Below, piece after piece: positions 8,846 to 19,044 of a stretch of DNA of 35,076 nucleotides. Both the position numbers and the translations under genes were made by a program. The stretch comes from an uncultured Oscillibacter sp. (GTDB taxonomy: Bacteria > Bacillota > Clostridia > Oscillospirales > Oscillospiraceae): positions 1-35,076 of the forward strand of contig CANDBG010000027.1 of assembly GCA_947382875.1 (NCBI GenBank). The letters run 5' to 3'. The notes below the pieces were generated by a model. That model was given only the letters and a program-made list of their open reading frames with translations. It did not search any database and was not told where the DNA came from. The number at the start of each line of letters is the position of its first letter. Positions within the stretch are counted from its first letter, which is position 1.

Positions 8846-10027
8846 TTACGGTTTCAGCGTTTCGGCCATAATGGCAAGGCCCTTGTCGATTTCGTCCTTG
8901 GAGACAACAAGCGGCGGCAGCAAACGGATACCAGGACCGGCGGTAAGGACAAGGAGCCCATTTTCGGCAAGTTTGGCGGCGATTTCCTTGTTTGTGTACC
9001 CATCCTGTACAGCAATTCCAATCATCAGACCAAGCCCGCGGGTTTTACCGAAGCAAGGCAGCCCCAAGGCTTCAATGCCATTGCGCAGATACGCGCCTTT
9101 TTCCCGAACCTCCTGTAAGAAGGCGTCATTAAAAGCCTCCTGCACAGCGAGTCCGGCGGCGGCGCAGACGGGATTTGCGCCAAAGGTAGTCGCGTGGGTG
9201 CCAGGACCCAGAACATCCCGGCATTTTTGATTTGCAAGGATACCGCTCATAGGCAGTCCGCCAGCAATGCCCTTGGCAAAGGATACCACATCCGGCAAAA
9301 TATTGTACTGTTGGAAAGCGAACAGCGAACCGGTCCGGCCCACGCCGGTCTGAACCTCGTCCACGAGCAGGAGCCAATCCCGTTCCGCGCAGAGTTGAGC
9401 CAGGGCCTTGACATACGCCTGATCCAGCGGCAGCACGCCGCCCTCGCCCTGCACCAGTTCGACCATAACTGCGCACACATCGTCCCTGGCGACGGCCTTG
9501 AGCGCATCAAGGTCATTGGCCGCTGCATAGCGGAAGCCCTCTGTGAAGGGGAAGAAGAAGTTATGAAAAACGTCCTGACCGGTTGCTTTCAGAGTGGTAA
9601 TGGTGCGTCCGTGGAAGGAATTTTGCAAAGTAATAATAGTGGCGCGCCCTTGCCCGTAGCGGTCAAAGCTGTACTTCCGGGCGAGTTTAATCATACCCTC
9701 ATTCGCCTCACCGCCGCCGTTAGCGAAAAAGACGCAGCTTTCGCCCGTACGTTTGCAAAGGATTTCGGCAAGTTTCGCGGCAGGTTCAGTATAAAACAGG
9801 TTTGAGATATGCCCCAGTTTTTTCGCCTGTGCATTGATAGCATCGAGCCAGGCAGTGTTGTTATAACCCAAAGAGCTGACGCCGATTCCGCTGGTAAAAT
9901 CGATGTATTCGCGGCCCTCCGGCGTATAGAGTCTGGCGCCCTCGCCGTGGTCGACGGCCACCGGCGTACGTCCGTAGGTATGCATAATGTATTGGTCGGT
10001 AAGGGCAAAAATTTCCTGAGAAGTCAA
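8846..10027 (-). CDS. argD: Acetylornithine aminotransferase
   Basis: A PLP enzyme that makes N-acetylornithine from N-acetylglutamate semialdehyde using glutamate. It has 393 residues of class III aminotransferase type with LVDEVQTGVGRTG and the PLP lysine K252 in SFAKGIAGG. The start is TTG, two bases after the argB stop, with a strong AAGGAGG inside the end of argB; this spacing supports the TTG over a later ATG at residue 15. An oddity is FFANGGGEANEG where the family usually has FFxNSGAEANE, so two residues of the PLP phosphate-binding loop are changed to glycine. The fold and the rest of the active site look intact, so it is called functional. Confidence 0.94.
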   Translation of the reverse strand: MTSQEIFALTDQYIMHTYGRTPVAVDHGEGARLYTPEGREYIDFTSGIGVSSLGYNNTAWLDAINAQAKKLGHISNLFYTEPAAKLAEILCKRTGESCVFFANGGGEANEGMIKLARKYSFDRYGQGRATIITLQNSFHGRTITTLKATGQDVFHNFFFPFTEGFRYAAANDLDALKAVARDDVCAVMVELVQGEGGVLPLDQAYVKALAQLCAERDWLLLVDEVQTGVGRTGSLFAFQQYNILPDVVSFAKGIAGGLPMSGILANQKCRDVLGPGTHATTFGANPVCAAAGLAVQEAFNDAFLQEVREKGAYLRNGIEALGLPCFGKTRGLGLMIGIAVQDGYTNKEIAAKLAENGLLVLTAGPGIRLLPPLVVSKDEIDKGLAIMAETLKP

Positions 10028-10029
10028 GG

Positions 10030-10890
10030 TCAGTCCTCCTTTTTAAGCATCGTGCCGATTCCCTCATCAGAGAGAAGTTCAATCAAAATCGAGTGAGGAA
10101 TACGTCCGTCAAGGATATGAACGCGGTCAACACCTCCGGCGATTGCGTCGACACAGCATTCCATTTTCGGAATCATACCGCCGGAAATGACGCCCTGTTC
10201 AATCAAACCGGGTACTTCATAGGTGTGAACGACGTGCATCAAAGTGGCTTCATCGTCGGGGTTCCGCAGAAGACCCCGGACATCGGTAAGCAAAATGAGC
10301 TTTTCCGCGTGAAGGGCCTCAGCGAGCTTGGCGGCGGCGGTATCAGCGTTGATGTTGTAAGAGGTATCCGCGTCAACGCCCTGTGCGACGGTAGAAACCA
10401 CAGGGACATACCCGCCTGAAAGAGCGCTTTCCACCGGTTCGGGATTCACGCCGGTAATTTTGCCGACGAGGCCATATTTTTCATCCAGGCATTCGGCCTG
10501 AAAGAGGTTGCCGTCAATGCCGCACAGCCCCACGGCCTGCCCGCCCAGACGGTTGAGCTGTGCAACGAGGTCCTTGTTGACCTTGCCGCAGAGAATGGAC
10601 TGAACGATGTCCATGGTCACGCGGTCTGTGTAGCGAAGACCATCCACGAAGCGGGATTCATGGCCGATTTTTTTTAGCATTCCGGAGATTTCGGGCCCGC
10701 CGCCGTGAACAACGGCGACACGAATTCCCACAAGATGCAAAAGGATAATGTCGCACATCACTGCGCGGCGGAGGTCATCGGAGACCATAGCATTCCCGCC
10801 ATATTTGACGACGACGGTTTTACCGGTAAATTTCTGGATATAAGGCAGGGCCTCAATAAGCGTCTGGGCCTGCTGTTCATGAGAGGACAT
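10030..10890 (-). CDS. argB: Acetylglutamate kinase
   Basis: It phosphorylates N-acetylglutamate in the second step of arginine synthesis. The amino-acid-kinase motifs are VVKYGGNAM near the N-terminus, VVHGGGPEI, and [15 protein letters not shown] with LLTDVRG towards the C-terminus. An upstream in-frame GTG at 10902 exists, but the ATG at 10890 has GGAAGG 11 bases before it and gives a family-like N-terminus, so 286 residues are preferred. It lies 24 bp behind argJ and 2 bp before argD, indicating tight coupling. Whether it is feedback-inhibited by arginine depends on an N-terminal helix; a short N-terminal extension ([17 protein letters not shown]) is compatible with this. Confidence 0.95.
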   Translation of the reverse strand: MSSHEQQAQTLIEALPYIQKFTGKTVVVKYGGNAMVSDDLRRAVMCDIILLHLVGIRVAVVHGGGPEISGMLKKIGHESRFVDGLRYTDRVTMDIVQSILCGKVNKDLVAQLNRLGGQAVGLCGIDGNLFQAECLDEKYGLVGKITGVNPEPVESALSGGYVPVVSTVAQGVDADTSYNINADTAAAKLAEALHAEKLILLTDVRGLLRNPDDEATLMHVVHTYEVPGLIEQGVISGGMIPKMECCVDAIAGGVDRVHILDGRIPHSILIELLSDEGIGTMLKKED

Positions 10891-10914
10891 AGAAAAAAGC
10901 ACCTTCCGAGGGCG

Positions 10915-12141
10915 TTACGTTCTGTAATCGCCGTTAATTTTGATATAGTCGTAGGTAATATCACAGCCCCAGCAGGTACAAAGGCCGGTTCCCTCCTGCA
11001 TGGAGATATTGATCTCGATTTCCGGTTCCATAAGGATTTTCCGGGCAAGGTCCTCGTCAAAGGCGAGACCGCGCCCCTGAGCGCAGACCTGGATATCCCC
11101 CGCTTTGCTGGCAAAGTGAACATCAACTTTGTCCGGGTCGAAGGCTTCGCCGGAGTAGCCCATAGCGCACAGGACCCGTCCCCAGTTGGCGTCAGAGCCG
11201 AAAATGGCGGCCTTTGTCAGCGTGGAGGAGATGACGGATTTGGAAATGGTTTCCGCACTTTCCTCATTTTTCGCGCCCTGAACGGTGCAGGTAATCAAAT
11301 GCCGCGCGCCCTCGCCGTCGGCGGCCATCTCCCGGGCAAGCTGTGTGCAGAGGGTTTTCAGCGCATCCAGAAAGGCGTCGTAATCCGGTCCTTTTTCTGC
11401 AATGACGGCGTTCCCCGCAAGGCCGTTCGCCAGGACGCAGCAGGTGTCATTGGTAGAGGTGTCACCATCAACGCTGATCCGGTTAAAACTGACTCTTGCG
11501 GTTTCCAGCAGAGCGGTTTTGATCATTTCGGAGGAAATCGCGCAGTCGGTGGTCAAAAAGCAGAGCATGGTGCCCATATTCGGATGAATCATACCGCTGC
11601 CCTTGGCGATGCCGCCTAAGCGGACGGTCTTGCCGCCGACGGCCGCTTCAACCGCGGCTTCCTTTTTGACAGTATCGGTGGTCATAATGGCGTGTGCGGC
11701 GGCGTCGCTGGCGTCGCTGGAGCGTTCCAGGGCGGCGTACAGTTCCGGCACGCAAGCCTCGATTGCCTCGACATTAATCCGCTGTCCGATTACGCCGGTA
11801 GAGGAGACCAAAACATCCTCCGGCTGGCAGCCAACGGCCTTTGCCGCCGCGGCGCACATCCGCTCTGCATTGGCCTCGCCGTCGGGGGCGCAGGCGTTGG
11901 CGTTACCGCTGTTGGCGATAATGGCCCTGGCTTTGCCGTCGAAGAGGTGGGCAATGTCGACCCGTACCGGTGCAGCCTTGACGACATTTTTGGTAAACAC
12001 GGCGGCGGCGGCGCAGTCCACGTCGGAGAGAATCAGGGCAACGTCTTTTTTCCAGGCGGCGTGTGTCTTGACGCCCGCATGGACGCCCGCTGCCCGGAAT
12101 CCCTGGGCGGCGCAGACGCCGCCTTCAATAAAGTGCAACAT
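10915..12141 (-). CDS. argJ: Glutamate N-acetyltransferase / acetylornithine transacetylase ArgJ
   Basis: ArgJ recycles the acetyl group from N-acetylornithine to glutamate and, when bifunctional, also uses acetyl-CoA; no argA or argE is seen here, so this gene probably closes the cycle. The 408 residues include AIIANSGNANACAP, VSSTGVIG and KGSGMIHPNMGTML. The precursor cuts itself before the nucleophile threonine, here T191. The residue before it is G190, where the usual motif is Ala-Thr. A Gly-Thr bond may still be cleavable, but this is a visible departure. GSDANWGR near residue 320 is conserved. It lies 20 bp behind argC with a GAGG Shine-Dalgarno. Confidence 0.95.
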   Translation of the reverse strand: MLHFIEGGVCAAQGFRAAGVHAGVKTHAAWKKDVALILSDVDCAAAAVFTKNVVKAAPVRVDIAHLFDGKARAIIANSGNANACAPDGEANAERMCAAAAKAVGCQPEDVLVSSTGVIGQRINVEAIEACVPELYAALERSSDASDAAAHAIMTTDTVKKEAAVEAAVGGKTVRLGGIAKGSGMIHPNMGTMLCFLTTDCAISSEMIKTALLETARVSFNRISVDGDTSTNDTCCVLANGLAGNAVIAEKGPDYDAFLDALKTLCTQLAREMAADGEGARHLITCTVQGAKNEESAETISKSVISSTLTKAAIFGSDANWGRVLCAMGYSGEAFDPDKVDVHFASKAGDIQVCAQGRGLAFDEDLARKILMEPEIEINISMQEGTGLCTCWGCDITYDYIKINGDYRT

Positions 12142-12161
12142 AAGGAAAACCTCACAGTTTC

Positions 12162-13142
12162 TTACAGATTCAAGCCCGCGGCTTCGTTGAAGCCGAGCAT
12201 CAGGTTCATATTCTGCACCGCCGCGCCGGACGCGCCTTTCCCAAGGTTGTCAAACAGGGCGGTAATGGTAAATTGTTCGTCGTTGCCGGCAACAAGCAGG
12301 GAAAGGCTGTCCTGACCGCGGCATTGATCGGCATAAATTTTGAAGCCGCTGTCCACGCCGCTTTCCGGGTCGGTGGGGTCCATCTCCACCCGCACAGCGC
12401 TTACGCCCTCCGTTTCGGCCTCGCAGCTGCCGTAGTGCTTCGCGAGGACATCCCAGACATCATGCAGCCCGCTTACGCACTTGAGCTGGCTTCGGTGGAG
12501 CATAACGGTCGTTGCCATACCCTTGTAGTAATCGTCCACGACGGGGACAAACACCGGTGGTACGGTCAGCCCGGTATGCGCCTGCATTTCCGGGAGGTGC
12601 TTATGGTTTTGCAGGAGTCCGTACAGCGCCGGACTGACCAAAGGCTTTTGCGTTTTGTCCTCATAGCGTCCGATCATTTTTTTCCCGCCGCCGGAGTAGC
12701 CGGTCAGGGAAAAGCAGGTCAGGGGGGTGTTTTTCGGCAGAACACCGCTGCACGTCAGCGGGTAAACGATGGAAACAAACCCCGTAGCGTGACAGCCCGG
12801 ATTGGCAACCCGCCAGGATAAGTGAATGCTTTCCCGGTGACTGGGAGACAGTTCCGGGAACCCATAATCCCACTCCGGGTTGGTACGGTGCGCAGTAGAG
12901 CAGTCAATGACGCGGGTACGCTTGTTTTCAATGAGGGAAACCGCTTCCACAGCCGCCGCGTCAGGCAGGCAGAGGAAAACCAGGTCCGCGGCGTTGATAA
13001 GTTTCCTGCGTTCTGCGGAGTCTTTTCGCTTGGCGTCGTCGATCAAAAGGAGTTCGATGTCCTGCCGGATGGCGAGACGGTCATAAATTTGGAGCCCGGT
13101 AGTGCCCTCTTTGCCGTCGATGTAGACTTTTGGTTTGTCCAT
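12162..13142 (-). CDS. argC: N-acetyl-gamma-glutamyl-phosphate reductase, type 2
   Basis: It reduces N-acetylglutamyl phosphate to the semialdehyde with NADPH. The 326 residues begin with VYIDGKEGTTGLQI, typical of the shorter type 2 ArgC family rather than the longer GASGYxG type. The catalytic cysteine is C117 in ANPGCHATG, with histidine where many homologues have tyrosine. A strong AAGGAGG lies 6 bases upstream of the start. Genes on both sides are close (15 bp and 20 bp), so it is translated from the shared arg transcript. Confidence 0.93.
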   Translation of the reverse strand: MDKPKVYIDGKEGTTGLQIYDRLAIRQDIELLLIDDAKRKDSAERRKLINAADLVFLCLPDAAAVEAVSLIENKRTRVIDCSTAHRTNPEWDYGFPELSPSHRESIHLSWRVANPGCHATGFVSIVYPLTCSGVLPKNTPLTCFSLTGYSGGGKKMIGRYEDKTQKPLVSPALYGLLQNHKHLPEMQAHTGLTVPPVFVPVVDDYYKGMATTVMLHRSQLKCVSGLHDVWDVLAKHYGSCEAETEGVSAVRVEMDPTDPESGVDSGFKIYADQCRGQDSLSLLVAGNDEQFTITALFDNLGKGASGAAVQNMNLMLGFNEAAGLNL

Positions 13143-13157
13143 ACGGTTTTCCTCCTT

Positions 13158-13697
13158 TTATGATTCCGTCCAGGGCAAGCCGGGCTCTTCCAGGATGGCC
13201 CATTGCATTGCAGGATGAAAACGACCATGTTCCAGAAAATAGGCAATGACTTCCGCGGCCTGTGTAAAATCGTCCAGGGCGCACATTTTGGGGACGGGCG
13301 TCTGTCCGCCGATGGAAACCGGGGCAATGTCGCTGCCGTCCCGGCGGCTGTCGTACAGCGCGGCGGCACATTCGTCCGTGGCGTTGTACAGCAGCGCCAT
13401 CCAGCCGTTCTCGAAGTCGGCGCTGAGGAAGTAGTCTTCGCCCCAGGGTTCAAAGGAGAGACATACGTTGGAGACATTGCCTTTCTGAATGGCAGTTTTC
13501 AAATCTGCCGTCATGGCTTGCGCGGTTTCAGCGGAAAGGGCGGCCCAGTTCCCCTCGTCGTCGTTGAAGCCGGCCCAGCTTTCCGGCGCTTTCCCGGCAA
13601 AGCATACCGCTGCATATTGTACCCGTTCAAACTCCTCCAGGATGCGGGAGGCGTCCGCGCCGTTTTGGATGACGGTTCCGCCTGTGAGTGCAAACAT
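13158..13697 (-). CDS. Unknown protein in the arg operon, possibly Imm1-like
   Basis: This 179-residue protein has no signal peptide or membrane segment. It is acidic and rich in tryptophan and phenylalanine. The second half (FLSADFENGWMALLY, then an aliphatic strand and AAEVIAYFLEHGRFHPAMQW near the C-terminus) resembles by eye the pattern of Imm1-type immunity proteins, in which a beta sheet is followed by a helix and a final tryptophan. That assignment is tentative. The gene lies 12 bp behind argH and 15 bp before argC, in phase with operon spacing, with an AGGGGGA ribosome site. No toxin gene is near it. It has no known role in arginine synthesis. Confidence 0.7.
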   Translation of the reverse strand: MFALTGGTVIQNGADASRILEEFERVQYAAVCFAGKAPESWAGFNDDEGNWAALSAETAQAMTADLKTAIQKGNVSNVCLSFEPWGEDYFLSADFENGWMALLYNATDECAAALYDSRRDGSDIAPVSIGGQTPVPKMCALDDFTQAAEVIAYFLEHGRFHPAMQWAILEEPGLPWTES

Positions 13698-13709
13698 GGC
13701 AAATCCCCC

Positions 13710-15092
13710 TTACGCCTTCCGGTTCTGTACGAAAGCCTCCACGGCTTCGATCTGCCGGGTGGTTTCCGAAACGGCAGGCCCGCCGCAGCTTGCCCGCAGA
13801 GCCATACAATTTTCGAGTTTCAGGGCGTCGTAGACATCGGACTCAAACAGCGGCGAAACGGCCTGCAATTCTTCCAAAGGCAGTTCCTCCAAGGTCAGGC
13901 CCTTTGCGCCGCAGACGGCCACCAAACGGCCCGTAACGGTGTAGGCGTCCCGGAAAGGCATTCCTTTTTTGGTAAGATAATCGGCACAGTCGGTCGCGTT
14001 GATGAACCCCTTGCCGGCGGCTCGGCGCATATTCTCCGGCAGGACAGTCATGGTGTCCAGCATGGCGGCGAACACCGGCAGACACAGCTCTACGGTGTCC
14101 ACGGCATCGAAAACAGGTTCCTTGTCCTCCTGCATGTCCTTGTTGTAGGCCAGGGGGAGTCCCTTCATTACGGTCAGGAGGCTCATAAGGTCGCCATAAA
14201 CCCGGCCGGTTTTGCCCCGCAGAAGTTCGGCCACATCCGGGTTTTTCTTCTGCGGCATGATGGAGGAACCGGTTGCGTAGGCGTCATCCAGCTCAATGAA
14301 TTTGAATTCCCAGCTGCACCAAAGGATTATTTCCTCGGCAAAGCGGCTCAGGTGCATCATTAAAATAGAAAGGCCGCTCAGGAATTCCAGGGCATAATCC
14401 CGGTCGGAAACGCCGTCAAGGGAATTGTTCATGGGGGCGTCGAAAGCCAGGGCTTTGGCAGTTTGCCAGCGGTCAATGGGGTAAGTGGTTCCCGCCAGGG
14501 CGCCGGAGCCAAGCGGGCACTCATTGAGACGGTTCCGGCAGTCTTCGAGACGGGTGACATCCCTTGTGAACATATTAGCGTAGGCGAGCAGGTGCTGTGC
14601 GAAGGAAATCGGCTGTGCCCGCTGCAAGTGGGTATAGCCGGGCATGACGGCGGTCTGGTATTTCCGCGCCTGACGGCACAACACCGTTTCCAAATCCAGA
14701 AGCTGCTCCAGAATCACGGAAATCTCCTTCCGAACATACATCCGGAAATCCAAGGCAACCTGATCGTTACGGGAACGGGCGGTGTGGAGGCGTTTCCCGG
14801 CGTCGCCGATGCGGGCGGTGAGGAGGGCCTCGATGTTCATGTGAATATCTTCATTCTCAGTGGTAAAGGCGATTTTTCCGTTTTCGATATCCTGAAGAAT
14901 GCCCCGCAAACCCTTCACGATGGCCGCAGCGTCTTCCATGGAGATAATACCCTGTTTTCCCAGCATTTCGGCGTGGGCGACAGACCCTTCAATATCTTCG
15001 CGGTACAGGCGCTGGTCGAAGGAAATGGATTCATTCAGCGCATTGACCAAGGCATCGGTTTCCTTTTCAAACCGTCCGCCCCAAAGTTTCAT
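13710..15092 (-). CDS. argH: Argininosuccinate lyase
   Basis: It splits argininosuccinate into arginine and fumarate, the last step of the pathway. With the start at 15092 it has 460 residues. The family motifs are MKLWGGRF at the N-terminus, [10 protein letters not shown] at 103-112, [10 protein letters not shown] with H155, and the signature [11 protein letters not shown] at 275-285 that bears the catalytic serine loop. An in-frame extension of six residues upstream was rejected because MKLWGGRF is the family start and AAGGAG stands 8 bases before it. It is placed after a small unknown gene behind argG. Confidence 0.96.
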   Translation of the reverse strand: MKLWGGRFEKETDALVNALNESISFDQRLYREDIEGSVAHAEMLGKQGIISMEDAAAIVKGLRGILQDIENGKIAFTTENEDIHMNIEALLTARIGDAGKRLHTARSRNDQVALDFRMYVRKEISVILEQLLDLETVLCRQARKYQTAVMPGYTHLQRAQPISFAQHLLAYANMFTRDVTRLEDCRNRLNECPLGSGALAGTTYPIDRWQTAKALAFDAPMNNSLDGVSDRDYALEFLSGLSILMMHLSRFAEEIILWCSWEFKFIELDDAYATGSSIMPQKKNPDVAELLRGKTGRVYGDLMSLLTVMKGLPLAYNKDMQEDKEPVFDAVDTVELCLPVFAAMLDTMTVLPENMRRAAGKGFINATDCADYLTKKGMPFRDAYTVTGRLVAVCGAKGLTLEELPLEELQAVSPLFESDVYDALKLENCMALRASCGGPAVSETTRQIEAVEAFVQNRKA

Positions 15093-15128
15093 ACAAGTTT
15101 CTCCTTCCAAGTGGTATAAAACGCGGAA

Positions 15129-15428
15129 TCAATCCCAATATTGGAAATCAAATCCATCTTCCGGCTCGCCGATTTCGTATCCCAGCGCGGCGGATAAATC
15201 CGCTTTCAGCTTTGCATACCAGGTTTCCCAGATTTTTTCCGGCATGATTCCCGCGATTTGAATTCCGCCCGGCTCAACGGATGCCCACAAGTCAATGTTC
15301 TCTCCGAGCCATTTTGGGCCATGCTCATTGCCTGACCAATAGGGCATTGACTGGTAAACCTGGCCGATTTTCTCCCAGATTTCCTCCGGCGCGGAATAGT
15401 GGATATTCAAATTAACGTCATGATGCAT
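15129..15428 (-). CDS. Small unknown protein between argG and argH
   Basis: A 99-residue protein with a clear GGAG site 7 bases before the ATG and a 36-bp gap to argH. It is acidic and rich in tryptophan (six or more), with IWEKIGQVYQSMPYW near the N-terminus, ASVEPGGIQIAG in the middle and GEPEDGFDF near the end. No signal peptide or membrane segment is visible. It resembles small soluble proteins often annotated as hypothetical; the style is like immunity proteins of polymorphic toxin loci, but this is only an impression. It is probably expressed with the arg genes. Confidence 0.65.
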   Translation of the reverse strand: MHHDVNLNIHYSAPEEIWEKIGQVYQSMPYWSGNEHGPKWLGENIDLWASVEPGGIQIAGIMPEKIWETWYAKLKADLSAALGYEIGEPEDGFDFQYWD

Positions 15429-15479
15429 AGGTATTCTCCGTTCTCCCGTCTGGCATCTGTAAAAATACGTTGAAATTGT

Positions 15480-15506
15480 GTTCGGCAGGACGTGCGCCTG
15501 CCGAAC
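15480..15506 (-). terminator. Hairpin after argG
   Basis: A perfect 10-bp stem (GTTCGGCAGG with CCTGCCGAAC) and a 7-base loop lie about 30 bases behind the argG stop. The minus-strand tail ACAATTTC is not a full U-run, so it may be a partial terminator that lowers expression of the following genes relative to argG, or a processing hairpin. Confidence 0.5.
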
Positions 15507-15535
15507 AGATCAAGAGTTGCGTAAATTTCGCGGTC

Positions 15536-16759
<1,224 letters not shown>

Positions 16760-16798
16760 GGTAAATACCTCCGTCAGTCATAGAAGATGATGCTAAGG

Positions 16799-16828
16799 AT
16801 TATACAGCGTATTTGCATATTTATGCAA
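16799..16828 (-). promoter_or_regulatory. argG promoter
   Basis: On the minus strand TTGCAT (16823-16828) and TATAAT (16799-16804) are 18 bases apart. The -10 is perfect. The start would be near 16792, about 30 nt before the start codon. It heads the arg cluster. Confidence 0.65.
16813..16828. promoter_or_regulatory. Candidate ArgR operator
   Basis: The palindrome TTGCATA-TT-TATGCAA has two 7-base arms and covers the -35 and spacer of the argG promoter. A partial second copy (TTTGCATATT) lies at about 16869-16878. ArgR/AhrC sites are paired AT-rich palindromes of about 18 bp in such positions, so repression by arginine is the natural inference. The regulator gene itself is not in the window. 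Confidence 0.55.
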
Positions 16829-17003
16829 GTATGAAATTGCACAACTTTTCCCGGTTCTCACAAGTATTTTTGCATATTCTCACCATTCGCTTTTCAAATA
16901 GGAGTGAGTTTTCCGCGGGAGCCGCCGCAGAAAGGGAGGAGAGATGTGAAACAAAATGAGGATTTATGCATGAAAAATGAAGGAATACCCACATTTTTTG
17001 CCG

Positions 17004-17032
17004 TTGCAAAATTTCCAGCGAACGCTTATAAT
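17004..17032 (+). promoter_or_regulatory. galE promoter
   Basis: TTGCAA (17004-17009) and TATAAT (17027-17032) are 17 bases apart, with a start expected near 17039, about 55 nt before galE. It is divergent from the argG promoter about 180 bp away. Confidence 0.65.
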
Positions 17033-17094
17033 AACAGGCATGGGAACGGAAGCATTCCGGAAATAAAATATTGTTTTGGAAGGAGCGGTTTAAC

Positions 17095-18126
17095 ATGGCG
17101 ATTTTAGTCTGTGGCGGAGCCGGATACATCGGCAGCCATACGTGCGTGGAACTTTTGGAGGCGGGCTATGAGATCATAGCAGTGGACAACCTGTGCAATT
17201 CCAGTGAAGAGGCGCTGCGCCGCGTGGAGAAAATCACAGGAAAGAAGATTCCGTTTGTGCGGGCGGAGCTGTGCAACGAGGAGGAAGTGGAGGCGCTGTT
17301 CACGCAGTATCCAAACATTAACTCCGTGATTCACTTCGCGGGACTCAAGGCGGTTGGTGAAAGCGTTTCGAAGCCTCTGGAGTATTACAGCAACAACCTG
17401 ATCAGCACGCTGTACTTGCTGCAGGCCATGCGGCGCCACGGGGTAAAGAACTTTGTTTTTTCGTCCTCGGCCACGGTCTACGGCGACCCGGCAACGGTAC
17501 CTATCCGGGAAGATTTCCCGACGGGCGGCACGACGAACCCCTATGGGACGACAAAACTGTTCCAGGAGCGTATCCTGACCGATTACTGCGCCGCGGACCC
17601 CACTCTGAATGTAGCGCTGCTGCGGTATTTCAACCCCATCGGCGCACACGAAAGCGGTCTGATTGGGGAGGACCCCAACGGGATTCCGAACAATCTGGTA
17701 CCATATATTGCGAAAGTGGCGGTAGGCCAACTGGAAAAAGTCCACGTGTACGGCAACGATTACAACACCCCCGACGGCACAGGCGTACGGGATTATATTC
17801 ACGTCGTGGACCTGGCGAAAGGCCACGTAGCCGCCCTGAAAAAGCTGGAAGCAAACTGCGGACTTTTGGTCTGCAACCTGGGCACGGGAAAAGGATACAG
17901 CGTTCTGGACGTGCTGCACGCCTATGAAGCAGCCTGCGGCAAAACGCTGCCCTACGTGATGGATCCCCGCCGTCCGGGCGACATTGCGGCGTGTTATGCG
18001 GACCCGGCTAAGGCGAAAGCCGAACTGGGCTGGGAGGCGCAGTATGGCATTGAAGAGATGTGCGCGTCGTCGTGGAAGTGGCAGTCGATGAACCCGAACG
18101 GGTACAAGGGAGGAAACGCCGAATGA
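17095..18126 (+). CDS. galE: UDP-glucose/UDP-N-acetylhexosamine 4-epimerase GalE
   Basis: It interconverts UDP-glucose and UDP-galactose and in many lineages their N-acetylated forms. The 343 residues begin with the NAD-binding GGAGYIGSHT at 7-16. The catalytic serine region SSSATVYG is near 123-130 and the Y-x3-K pair is Y150 and K154 in YGTTK. The start at 17095 is chosen over an upstream in-frame start because AAGGAG lies 9 bases before it and the Rossmann motif then falls in the usual place. Its stop overlaps the next start by 4 bases (ATGA), linking it to sugar nucleotide synthesis rather than only galactose breakdown. Confidence 0.95.
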   Translation: MAILVCGGAGYIGSHTCVELLEAGYEIIAVDNLCNSSEEALRRVEKITGKKIPFVRAELCNEEEVEALFTQYPNINSVIHFAGLKAVGESVSKPLEYYSNNLISTLYLLQAMRRHGVKNFVFSSSATVYGDPATVPIREDFPTGGTTNPYGTTKLFQERILTDYCAADPTLNVALLRYFNPIGAHESGLIGEDPNGIPNNLVPYIAKVAVGQLEKVHVYGNDYNTPDGTGVRDYIHVVDLAKGHVAALKKLEANCGLLVCNLGTGKGYSVLDVLHAYEAACGKTLPYVMDPRRPGDIAACYADPAKAKAELGWEAQYGIEEMCASSWKWQSMNPNGYKGGNAE

Positions 18127-19043
18127 AGAAGCCGGTTTTAGTCATCATGGCCGCTGGTATGGGCAGCCGTTACGGCGGCCTGAAGCAGCTGGACCCGGTT
18201 GGAGAGCATGGACAGCTGATTATTGATTATTCGATCTACGACGCCCGCCGCGCCGGTTTCGAAACGGTAATTTTCGTCATCAAGCCGGAGATTGAGGCGG
18301 ACTTCCGGGCGTGCATCGGGGACCGGGTTTCCAAAGCGATGGAGGTAAAATATGCCTTCCAGCGCAAGGAGGACCTGCCCGCCGGCTACAGTGTTCCGGC
18401 GGAGCGTACGAAGCCCTGGGGCACGGCGCAGGCGGCGCTTGCGGCGCGGGAGCTGGTGGATGGTCCCTTTGCAATCATCAACGCCGACGACTACTACGGT
18501 CCGGAAGCGTTCCAATTGATCTACGACTACCTTTGCCAGCATCCCGACGGGGATATTTATGAATATGTAATGGTGGGGTATCTGCTGAAAAACACCGTAA
18601 CCGAAAACGGGTATGTAGCGCGCGGCGTGTGCGGCGAGACGCCGGACCGCTACCTGACGGAGGTCACGGAACGCACACAGATTGAAAAAGGGGAACCGCC
18701 CCGCTATACGGAAGACGGCGGCAAAACCTGGACGGAGCTGCCGGGTGACACGATTGTATCCATGAATATGTGGGGCTTCAACCGGAGCTTCCTGACGGAA
18801 GCGGAAGCGCGGTTCCCGGCCTTTCTGGACAAGGCCATAGCGGAAAACCCGGCAAAAGCGGAGTATTTTCTTCCGGCAGTTGTGAGCCAGCTTTTGGCAG
18901 AAAACCGGGCGCGTGTGAAGGTGCTGCGCAGCGAGGACAAATGGTATGGTGTAACATATCGGGAAGACAAGCCGACAGTCATGGCGGCGATTGCAGAAAA
19001 AACCAGGGCAGGACTGTACCCTGATCAGTTGTGGGAGGCGTAA
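18123..19043 (+). CDS. Sugar-1-phosphate nucleotidyltransferase
   Basis: The 306 residues form an RmlA/GlmU-type nucleotidyltransferase. The activated-nucleotide loop is MAAGMGSRYGGLKQLDPVG near the N-terminus, and the metal/substrate segment is INADDYYG at about 120-127. It should join a sugar 1-phosphate to a nucleoside triphosphate. Because it lies between galE and an N-acetylhexosamine 1-kinase, the likely substrate is GlcNAc-1-P or GalNAc-1-P giving a UDP-sugar; the exact specificity is inferred from context. It overlaps galE by 4 bases. In the Bifidobacterium lnp operon this step is done by an unrelated uridylyltransferase, so this would be a replacement. Confidence 0.85.
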   Translation: MKKPVLVIMAAGMGSRYGGLKQLDPVGEHGQLIIDYSIYDARRAGFETVIFVIKPEIEADFRACIGDRVSKAMEVKYAFQRKEDLPAGYSVPAERTKPWGTAQAALAARELVDGPFAIINADDYYGPEAFQLIYDYLCQHPDGDIYEYVMVGYLLKNTVTENGYVARGVCGETPDRYLTEVTERTQIEKGEPPRYTEDGGKTWTELPGDTIVSMNMWGFNRSFLTEAEARFPAFLDKAIAENPAKAEYFLPAVVSQLLAENRARVKVLRSEDKWYGVTYREDKPTVMAAIAEKTRAGLYPDQLWEA

Positions 19044-19044
19044 G

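Noticed and set aside
16946..17107. 53-codon frame with a GTG start and a GGGAGGA site before galE
   Set aside because: The galE promoter lies inside it and it runs into the galE start in another frame. A leader peptide cannot be excluded but is not supported.
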